DNA of 29,568 bases, taken from positions 1 to 29,568 of the forward strand of contig DXXH01000026.1 of NCBI GenBank assembly GCA_019416395.1. The letters run 5' to 3'. The DNA is from Clostridiales bacterium (GTDB taxonomy: Bacteria > Bacillota > Clostridia > Oscillospirales > Acutalibacteraceae). Position numbers and translations under genes: made by a program. Under the pieces are notes generated by a model. That model was not told the origin of the DNA. It saw only the letters and a program-made list of their open reading frames with translations, and searched no databases. Positions 21,536 through 27,871 of the stretch are shown one piece after another; the stretch's first letter is position 1; each line of letters begins with the position of its first letter.

Positions 21536-22894
21536 TCAGCCCAAATCCAGAGCCTGTTCGATCGCAGCCTGCATATTCTCGGCCGCGGATTCCGCAGTTT
21601 GGTCGGGATTGGAAATGAAGTTCTGGAATTCCTGGCTCATCAAACCCTTATAAGTCTGATATTCCTCATTGACGCTGTCGGTAATGGCAAATTCAGGGAT
21701 ATTGGCGATTTCCTCAATGAAATAAGGAGCGTAGGGATCCAAATTGCCAAACTCAATGCTGTCCGCAGCGGACTGCCGGGCAGGCATGGAACCGGTGGAC
21801 TCGCAGTATGCGTTCATCACTTCTGGGGATACCATGTACTCCATGAAAGCAATGGCTTCGTCCACGTGCTCGCTATCCTTGAGCACCTCGATATTCCAAC
21901 CGCCAATCTTGTTGGCATGTTCCTTGTTCTGGGGCAGATAGGTGACTCCCAGTTCAAAGTTCCCGTCAATCGTGGTGAGCAGGTTGCTTGTGGAACCGCA
22001 GTTTGCCACATAGAAGGGAGCCTGCTGGCTGACAAACATAGATTCCGCGTCGTCAACGCCCAGGAAAATATTGGTGCTGCAAAGCTCTTCATCTACCAGT
22101 GTGCGGAACCAGTTCAGCGTGTCCACAGTTCCCTGCTGATTCACGGTCACAGAGTCCAGCTCCGGGCTGAGCACGGTAGCGCCAGCCTGCCAGAAGAAGG
22201 GCAGTTCAATGGAAAAGTCACTGCCAAACACCATGCCATGCATTGTGCCGCTGGCTTCCTTGGCTGTAGAGGCCGCCGCTTGGAATTCTTCCCAAGTCCA
22301 GGCATCTTCATAGCTTTCGGGCACTTCCACCCCTGCAGCTCCCACCAGGTCCTTGTTATAGAACAGGGTGATGCAGTCATTGTTCATGGGCAGGCCTACC
22401 AATTCCCCATTGTACATGCAGGTTTCCAGGGGGCCTTCGTTGAAATCGTCCAGCACATCTTGGGAGATTTTCCCTTCCAAAGACTGGACAATCCCCAATT
22501 TCCCGTGCATCTTTGTCCAGATCGTGGGAACATACAGCACATCTGGATAGGTTCCAGCAGCAAACAAAGTGGTCAGCTTCTGCTGATAATCGCTGGTGGA
22601 TCCCGCTACTGCTTGATAATCGATGGTAATGCCCTCTGCCTCATAGGCTTCCACCAGAGGCTTGATCTTGTCGTCTGTTGTGGATCCCACATTGGTCATG
22701 AAGGTCAGGGTGATTTCTTCCTTGGGCTCGCTTTCTGAGGTCTGGGACGTTTCCGCACCTGCGCTGGAGCTTTCGCCGCCTGCGCTGCTGCTCTCCTGAA
22801 CCGAGGAATTTCCTCCGCCAGAACAGCCGGCTGCGGAAAGCAGCATGGCTCCTGCTAGCAACAGTGCCGCTAACTTGGTTTTCTTGGCTTTCAT
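21536..22894 (-). CDS. ABC extracellular sugar-binding lipoprotein
   Basis: ATG 22894 has GGGAGG upstream. The 452-residue protein has a lipoprotein signal peptide (KAKKTKLAALLLAGAMLLSA) with lipobox LSAAGC, lipidated at Cys24. A Ser/Gly/Glu-rich linker (about 25-58) tethers a family 1 solute-binding domain (TLTFMTNVG onward, GLPMNNDCITLFYNKDLVGA, WTWEEFQAAA, GGWNIEVLKDSEHVDEAIAF). It captures an oligosaccharide outside the membrane for the two permeases. As first gene of the operon, it lies behind the palindrome at 22965-22988. Confidence 0.95.
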   Translation of the reverse strand: MKAKKTKLAALLLAGAMLLSAAGCSGGGNSSVQESSSAGGESSSAGAETSQTSESEPKEEITLTFMTNVGSTTDDKIKPLVEAYEAEGITIDYQAVAGSTSDYQQKLTTLFAAGTYPDVLYVPTIWTKMHGKLGIVQSLEGKISQDVLDDFNEGPLETCMYNGELVGLPMNNDCITLFYNKDLVGAAGVEVPESYEDAWTWEEFQAAASTAKEASGTMHGMVFGSDFSIELPFFWQAGATVLSPELDSVTVNQQGTVDTLNWFRTLVDEELCSTNIFLGVDDAESMFVSQQAPFYVANCGSTSNLLTTIDGNFELGVTYLPQNKEHANKIGGWNIEVLKDSEHVDEAIAFMEYMVSPEVMNAYCESTGSMPARQSAADSIEFGNLDPYAPYFIEEIANIPEFAITDSVNEEYQTYKGLMSQEFQNFISNPDQTAESAAENMQAAIEQALDLG

Positions 22895-22964
22895 CGTACA
22901 TACCTCCCAAAAATTAAAGTGGATAGATTATTGTGAAAAAATGCAGCAAGCCGCATCTTTCAAC

Positions 22965-22988
22965 CAAAATGTTACCGGTAACATTTTG
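22965..22988. promoter_or_regulatory. 24-bp perfect palindromic operator of the ABC operon
   Basis: The site is a perfect inverted repeat over 24 bp, with core TGTTACCGGTAACA. The same core, with one or two changes, occurs twice at the promoter of LacI regulator 2 (24113-24126 and 24145-24158), so that regulator very probably binds here. It lies between that regulator gene and the binding protein gene. I could not place a convincing -35/-10 pair for the ABC operon. Confidence 0.8.
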
Positions 22989-23033
22989 CGGTAAAAAGAA
23001 CCGCTTCCCAAGCCGGCTCTTTTGTATGCAGAT

Positions 23034-24080
23034 TTACGCGGGACTTTCCAGAGAAGACAGTTCCCGGCAAGAATCTCCCAAAACAAACTGCATGGGAACC
23101 AAATGCTCCGCTGGCTGGTTTTCCTCTTCCCCGCCGGAAAAGCTCCGGAACAAATGACGCACCGCCTGGATTCCCATCTCATAGTCGGGAATTTCCAGCC
23201 TGGTAATTTCCCCAACACATAACAGCTGGCGGATATTCACCGCTTCGTATTCGATACCCAAGCCGGAAATAATCAGGGAAAAATCTGCTGGAATCCGGTA
23301 CTTTTTCCGGACAATCTCCCGGAAAACCTGTTCCCAGGCTGCCGGTCCGCTGATAATCATGGCAGTGCAGCCTTTTTCCTCCAACAGAGGCGCTACCCGG
23401 TCCCACTGGTTTTCCATAATTTCCAGGCTTTCGTCCCGGGCGATCCCCGCTTCTTCCAAAGCTGCCCAGTAACCTTTGTATTTTTCCAAATCCGCCTCAA
23501 AATCCAAGAAACCGCCGATCATGGCAATTTTCCGGTGATGAAGCGACAGCAGATAGCGGGTTGCTTGCCGGTACCCGTCCAAATAGTCCGGGGAATAATA
23601 GGGGGGATTGTACGTTCCCCAATCGCGCTTGCCAATTACCACCCAAGGAATTCCCCGCTGGTCAAAATATTCTGCCAAACGGGAATCCATACGGTCACCA
23701 AAGAGCACTACGCCTTCCACCAGGCTGGGACGAATATGGTTGAGGAGATCCTGTCCCTTTGCCCCGGCCATGAATAAAACGTCGTATCCACCTTGAATGG
23801 CCTCGTTTTCCACACCAAAAATAATGTTCTGAAACCCTTTTGCCGAATTGAAATTCTTCCCGCTGGCCACCAGGCCCAGAATTCCGGTTTTATTGGTCGC
23901 CAGGCTCTGGGCAAATACATTGGGAGAATAGTTTGTCTCCCGGATCACTTGCTCGATCCGCCGGCGGGTTTTTTCCGCCACATTGCCCTTTTTATTGATT
24001 ACCCGGGATACGGTCATTTTGGACGTGCCTGCCATCTCGGCGATTTGGGCAATGGTTACGCTGCCTTCCAAATGATCCAA
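23034..24080 (-). CDS. LacI-family transcriptional regulator 2
   Basis: The start is TTG 24080, with GGGGGAG six to seven bases upstream; no ATG fits before the helix-turn-helix. The 348-residue protein has the LacI DNA-binding domain (VTIAQIAEMAGTSKMTVSRV at 8-27, hinge near 60) and a sugar-sensing domain (GILGLVASGKNFN, DVLFMAGAKGQDLL, VLFGDR, IAMIGGFLDFE). It heads the ABC/oxidoreductase genes on the same strand, and its promoter region and the space before the binding protein share the TGTTACCGGTAACA motif. It therefore very likely represses itself and the importer until the imported sugar or a product binds. Confidence 0.93.
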   Translation of the reverse strand: MDHLEGSVTIAQIAEMAGTSKMTVSRVINKKGNVAEKTRRRIEQVIRETNYSPNVFAQSLATNKTGILGLVASGKNFNSAKGFQNIIFGVENEAIQGGYDVLFMAGAKGQDLLNHIRPSLVEGVVLFGDRMDSRLAEYFDQRGIPWVVIGKRDWGTYNPPYYSPDYLDGYRQATRYLLSLHHRKIAMIGGFLDFEADLEKYKGYWAALEEAGIARDESLEIMENQWDRVAPLLEEKGCTAMIISGPAAWEQVFREIVRKKYRIPADFSLIISGLGIEYEAVNIRQLLCVGEITRLEIPDYEMGIQAVRHLFRSFSGGEEENQPAEHLVPMQFVLGDSCRELSSLESPA

Positions 24081-24112
24081 AAACCGCTCCCCCTTTTCTT
24101 TTGACTCAGTTT

Positions 24113-24126
24113 TGATACCGGTAACA
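24113..24126. promoter_or_regulatory. LacI 2 operator, leader copy
   Basis: TGATACCGGTAACA matches the core of the ABC operon palindrome with one change. It lies in the leader of the regulator gene, centred 32 bp from the second copy, about three helical turns. Confidence 0.7.
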
Positions 24127-24144
24127 TTGTAAAATCGTCCGTTC

Positions 24145-24158
24145 TGTTATCGGTAACA
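24145..24158. promoter_or_regulatory. LacI 2 operator at the transcription start
   Basis: TGTTATCGGTAACA matches the core with one change. It begins 7 bp downstream of the -10 box at 24166-24171, where binding would block RNA polymerase, so the gene is probably autorepressed. Confidence 0.72.
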
Positions 24159-24165
24159 TAATCAA

Positions 24166-24194
24166 AGTATATGCAAATCTCATGTATTTGTCAA
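24166..24194 (-). promoter_or_regulatory. sigma-A promoter of LacI regulator 2
   Basis: On the minus strand TTGACA (24189-24194) and TATACT (24166-24171) are 17 bp apart. The two operators lie just downstream. Confidence 0.88.
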
Positions 24195-24309
24195 TACTTT
24201 TTATAAAAATTATTCCATAGTGTCCTCTAATTTTTCCCATTTTGAAACCGCCAATTCTTTTTCTATGACAGAGACTCTCATTTCATTCGATTTTCTACTC
24301 CGACTCTGG

Positions 24310-24343
24310 TATACTGAAAGCAAAGCTCTAAGGTTCTATTAAG
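24310..24343 (+). promoter_or_regulatory. response-regulator gene promoter region with CTAAG-type repeat
   Basis: A -10 box TATACT is at 24310-24315 with no good -35. Downstream, CTAAG (24328-24332) and TTAAG (24339-24343) repeat with an 11-bp period, the helical spacing used by OmpR-family regulators. The same pattern is at 26389-26404. 24195-24309 shows nothing else. Confidence 0.4.
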
Positions 24344-24380
24344 CCAGAAGTGCTATCCTATTATAAAGAGGTGAAGCCAC

Positions 24381-25055
24381 ATGAAACTGTTGTACGCCGA
24401 AGACGAAGTGAGCATGTCGGAAGCAGTGGTGGATATTCTGACTTACCACAACTACATTGTGGACGCCGTGTACGATGGGGCCGAAGCATTGGCCTACGCC
24501 CAGGCGGAATCCTACGACGGCATCATTCTGGACATCATGATGCCCAAAATGAGCGGGCTGGAAGTGCTTCGTACACTCCGTGGCGCAGGCTGCACCACCC
24601 CCATTCTTCTCCTTACCGCCAAAGGAGAAGTGGAAGACCAAATCCAGGGGCTGGACCTGGGAGCGGACGATTATCTGCCCAAGCCTTTTTCCATGGACTT
24701 GCTTCTGGCGCGTGTACGTGCCATGCTGCGGAGAAAAGAAACCTTCACCCCCAACATTCTCAAACGCGGGAACATTTCCTTGAACCAGCAAAGCTATGAG
24801 CTTTCCGGAAACGGCAGGTCATTTGTGCTGCCCAAGCTGGAGTACCAGCTGATGGAACTACTCATGCTGAACAAGGGAGTGTATTTGTCCACCGAGGATC
24901 TGCTGGTAAAGGTGTGGGGATATGACACTGAGGCGGAACTGGGCACGGTTTGGGTGTACATCTCCTATTTGCGCAAACGCCTGTCCGCCCTGGACGCCAA
25001 CGTGACCATCGCCGCCAAACGTAACGTGGGCTACCGCCTGGAGGTGACGGAATGA
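24381..25055 (+). CDS. OmpR-family response regulator
   Basis: ATG 24381 has AGAGGTG about eight bases upstream. The 224-residue protein has an N-terminal receiver: acidic pocket Glu7-Asp8, phosphoacceptor Asp51 in GIILDIMMPK, Thr79 and Lys101 in DDYLPKPF. The C-terminal half (about 125-222) is an OmpR/PhoB winged helix with YLSTEDLLVKVWGYDTEAEL and RRNVGYRL-like ending AKRNVGYRLEV. Its stop overlaps the sensor kinase start by 4 bp (ATGA), so the pair is coupled. The CTAAG repeats at its own promoter and before the VTC gene are the likely targets. Confidence 0.95.
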   Translation: MKLLYAEDEVSMSEAVVDILTYHNYIVDAVYDGAEALAYAQAESYDGIILDIMMPKMSGLEVLRTLRGAGCTTPILLLTAKGEVEDQIQGLDLGADDYLPKPFSMDLLLARVRAMLRRKETFTPNILKRGNISLNQQSYELSGNGRSFVLPKLEYQLMELLMLNKGVYLSTEDLLVKVWGYDTEAELGTVWVYISYLRKRLSALDANVTIAAKRNVGYRLEVTE

Positions 25056-26290
25056 TCCCCACCCTGCAAAAAAAGTTTGTCCTCACGGCCATGGTGGCCA
25101 TCACAGTCCTGATCCTGTTCCTTTTGGGAGCCATCAATGTGGCCAATGTTATTGCTGTGGGGAACCAGGTTGAGCGAAAACTGGAAATGATCTCCAACAT
25201 GAGCCTGGAAGGGGAAAACCCTTTTTCTCCTCCGGACACCCCGCCAGAACGCCCTTTGGGCGGGCCAAAAAGCCAATATGACACTTTCCTCTCCTCGAAT
25301 TTTTTCGTGGTGCGGTTTGATTCAGAGGGGGAAATCACCTACGTGGACGTTTCCCGCACTTCCTCTGTTTCCCAAGACACCGCTGAAACGCTGGCTACGG
25401 AAACCTACCTCAGTGGCAAGGAAACTGGAAAAACCGGCCGCTTCCGCTACCTGTTCCGGGATTCCTTCTCCGGCCAGGGAGTCAGCGCTGTCTTTTTGGA
25501 CACCTCGGAAGAACAATTTTCCTATCTGCGGGTGGTTCTTCTGTCCGGCGCCGCAGGAGTAGCCTGCTGGGGATTGATGCTGATCCTGGTGATTTTCCTT
25601 TCCCGCCGGGCCATACGTCCGATTGTGGAGAATATGGAAAAGCAAAAACAGTTTGTCACCAATGCCGGCCATGAGATCAAAACCCCCTTGGCCATTATCC
25701 AATCCAATGTGGAAGCCCTGGAATTGTACACCGGCCAAACCAAGTGGAGCCGAAACATCAAAGACCAAACCCTGCGGCTGAGCGGACTGATGAAAATCCT
25801 GCTGACACTAGCCCGTTTGGACGAGGGGGCCATTTCCCCCACCATGGCGGAGATCCCCTTCAGCTCCCTCACAGAAGAAGCAGTCCGGACGTTCGCCCAG
25901 CCCATGGAATCCAAAGGAATTACGCTGGAACAGCACATTCAGCCGGGTATTTCCCTGCATGCTGATCCTGCCCAAATGGAACAGCTCCTCTCCATTTTGC
26001 TGGACAACTCCGTAAAATACACGGAGCCTGGGGGAAATGTTTGGGTCTGCCTGGAACGGGAAGAACGCCGGGTACGGCTGAGTGTGCAAAACACCTGCCA
26101 AACGCTCCCCAACGTCCCGCCGGACAAGCTCTTTGACCGCTTTTACCGGGGAGATTCTGCCCGCACGCAGAAAACCGGCGGCTACGGCATTGGTTTGGCG
26201 GTGGCCCAATCCATTGCCGTAGCCAATCAGGGCGTCCTACAGGCCCAGTACTTGCCGGACCGGCAAATCCGCTTTACCCTGGTATTCTGA
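25052..26290 (+). CDS. sensor histidine kinase
   Basis: ATG 25052 overlaps the regulator stop; a ribosome site (GGAGGTGA) lies within the end of that gene. The 412-residue protein has a membrane segment at about 8-35, an extracytoplasmic stretch of roughly 120 residues with a proline-rich part (NPFSPPDTPPERPLGG), a second segment at about 160-183, then the H-box FVTNAGHEIKTPLAII with phosphoacceptor His207. The ATPase domain has the N-box DNSVKYTEPGG, an FDRFYRGDSAR F-box and GYGIGLAVAQSI. The ligand is unknown; the outer domain is too short for a recognisable fold by eye. The terminator at 26328-26374 ends the two-gene operon. Confidence 0.94.
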   Translation: MIPTLQKKFVLTAMVAITVLILFLLGAINVANVIAVGNQVERKLEMISNMSLEGENPFSPPDTPPERPLGGPKSQYDTFLSSNFFVVRFDSEGEITYVDVSRTSSVSQDTAETLATETYLSGKETGKTGRFRYLFRDSFSGQGVSAVFLDTSEEQFSYLRVVLLSGAAGVACWGLMLILVIFLSRRAIRPIVENMEKQKQFVTNAGHEIKTPLAIIQSNVEALELYTGQTKWSRNIKDQTLRLSGLMKILLTLARLDEGAISPTMAEIPFSSLTEEAVRTFAQPMESKGITLEQHIQPGISLHADPAQMEQLLSILLDNSVKYTEPGGNVWVCLEREERRVRLSVQNTCQTLPNVPPDKLFDRFYRGDSARTQKTGGYGIGLAVAQSIAVANQGVLQAQYLPDRQIRFTLVF

Positions 26291-26327
26291 CCCTTCCCCA
26301 GAATCCAAAATCACTTCTTCATACCCA

Positions 26328-26374
26328 AAAACACACGCTTTCCGGCCTACCAGCACCGGGCGTGTGTTTTTTTA
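26328..26374 (+). terminator. terminator of the two-component operon
   Basis: AAACACACGC pairs with GCGTGTGTTT, with further GC pairing (CCGG/CCGG) inside, and a T-run follows. It lies about 40 bp past the kinase stop. Confidence 0.85.
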
Positions 26375-26388
26375 TGTTCGCCGGGGTT

Positions 26389-26420
26389 CTAAGTTAGGAC
26401 TAAGGTTGACCCGGTATACT
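26389..26420 (+). promoter_or_regulatory. VTC-operon promoter with CTAAG direct repeat
   Basis: CTAAG (26389-26393) and CTAAG (26400-26404) repeat with an 11-bp period in the place of a -35 box. The -10 box TATACT (26415-26420) starts 10 bp after the second copy. This is the layout of a promoter activated by an OmpR-family regulator. Another weaker reading is TTGACC at 26406 with a -10 near 26429. Confidence 0.55.
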
Positions 26421-26450
26421 CGGGCAAGATAACCTGAGAGGAGATCTAAA

Positions 26451-27122
26451 ATGGACTTTCGTCACGAGTGGAAACATGAAATCCAATACGGAGATTTCCT
26501 GGCCTTACGCTCCCGGCTGGGGGCGGTGATGGCACGGGACGTTCACGCGGAGCAAGGCTGCTATCGCATTCGCAGCCTGTATTTTGACAATCTGGCAGAC
26601 AAGGCTCTGCGGGAAAAATTGGACGGCGTAAACGGCCGGGAAAAATTCCGGATCCGCTACTACAACGTGGACACGTCCCTGATCCTGCTGGAGAAAAAGA
26701 GCAAGTGGGACGGTCTGTGCCACAAGGAGCAAACGCCTCTTTCCCTGGAAGAGGCAAGCGCCGTGGCCGCTGGGGAATTTCAACTCCTGGCCCACAGTGA
26801 AAAGTCTTTGGTGCGGGAGCTGTATCACAAAATCCACTCCCAGGGGCTGCTGCCCAAAACCATTGTGGATTACACCAGGGAACCTTTCGTGTTCGCTCCG
26901 GGGAATGTGCGGGTAACGTTGGATTACGATCTGCACACCGGAATGGGACGCACAGATTTTCTCAACCCCCAGTGCGTCACCATACCGGTGCGGAACGCCC
27001 CCATTCTCTTAGAGGTGAAGTGGGACGCCTTTTTGCCCTCAGTGATCCGAGACTTGGTACAGGTGCCCAACACCCGCACGTCCGCTTTTTCCAAATACGC
27101 CGTATGCCGGATGTACGGCTGA
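26451..27122 (+). CDS. VTC-domain (polyphosphate polymerase-like) protein
   Basis: ATG 26451 has GAGGAG eight bases upstream. The 223-residue protein matches the VTC tunnel-fold domain: RHEWKHEIQY at the start, RIRSLYFDNLADKALREKLDG, REKFRIRYYN, LLEKKSKWDGLCHKEQ with its lysines, TIVDYTREPFVF and the late PILLEVKWDAFLP. Basic residues in these strands line the phosphate tunnel in yeast Vtc4. Bacterial members, together with DUF4956 and CotH proteins, form a widespread cassette whose chemistry is not settled; polyphosphate synthesis or phosphorylated-polymer handling is assumed. It is the first gene of the operon. Confidence 0.9.
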   Translation: MDFRHEWKHEIQYGDFLALRSRLGAVMARDVHAEQGCYRIRSLYFDNLADKALREKLDGVNGREKFRIRYYNVDTSLILLEKKSKWDGLCHKEQTPLSLEEASAVAAGEFQLLAHSEKSLVRELYHKIHSQGLLPKTIVDYTREPFVFAPGNVRVTLDYDLHTGMGRTDFLNPQCVTIPVRNAPILLEVKWDAFLPSVIRDLVQVPNTRTSAFSKYAVCRMYG

Positions 27123-27184
27123 ACCATTTTTAAGCTTTCCTTTCCCATTCTTGTTTCATTTTATTTCAGAGGAGAATTTATTCT

Positions 27185-27856
27185 ATGACCTTTCAAGACA
27201 TTTTCAAATCCAGCTTTCTCGAGAACATTTCCAGCATTTCCATTTTTGACATGGTTCTTTCCATGGTGCTGGCTTTCGCCATCGGCATGTTTATCTTCCT
27301 GATCTATAAGAAAACATTCGGCGGCGTCATGTACTCTTCCAGCTTCGGAGTGACCCTGGTGGCCCTCACCATGATTTCCACCCTGGTGATCTTGGCGGTC
27401 ACCTCCAACGTGGTCCTGTCCCTGGGCATGGTGGGCGCTTTGTCCATCGTTCGTTTCCGCACCGCCATCAAAGAGCCCATGGACATCGCCTTCCTGTTCT
27501 GGTCCATTGCCGTAGGCATTGTCCTGGCCGCCGGCATGATCCCTCTGGCCGTGTTCGGCAGCGCGGTAATTGGCCTGTTCCTTCTGGTATTCGCCAACCG
27601 GAAATCCCACTTCAACCCCTATATCGTGGTGCTCCGCTGCGCTGATCACGACAGCGAGGTGATGGCCACCGAATTCTTAAATAAACAGGTGCGGCGCATG
27701 GCGGTCAAAAGCAAAACTGTCCAACAAGGTGCTATCGAGCTCAATGTGGAAGTGCGCATGAAAGACGAAAGCACCGACTTTATCAACATCCTCTCCGATA
27801 TGAACGGTGTTTCCAGCGCGGTTCTGGTCAGCTACAATGGCGACTATATGGGGTAA
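27185..27856 (+). CDS. DUF4956 membrane protein
   Basis: ATG 27185 has AGAGGAGA upstream, about 60 bp after the VTC stop. The 223-residue protein has membrane segments at about 22-42, 55-75, 77-86 (with ALSIVRFRTAIKEPMDIAFL following, a strongly conserved signature) and 100-140. A cytoplasmic domain of about 85 residues follows. DUF4956 proteins are found beside VTC-domain proteins, and probably form the membrane partner or channel of the polymerase. Exact function is unknown. Confidence 0.9.
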   Translation: MTFQDIFKSSFLENISSISIFDMVLSMVLAFAIGMFIFLIYKKTFGGVMYSSSFGVTLVALTMISTLVILAVTSNVVLSLGMVGALSIVRFRTAIKEPMDIAFLFWSIAVGIVLAAGMIPLAVFGSAVIGLFLLVFANRKSHFNPYIVVLRCADHDSEVMATEFLNKQVRRMAVKSKTVQQGAIELNVEVRMKDESTDFINILSDMNGVSSAVLVSYNGDYMG

Positions 27857-27871
27857 AGGAGGGAGCAGCCT

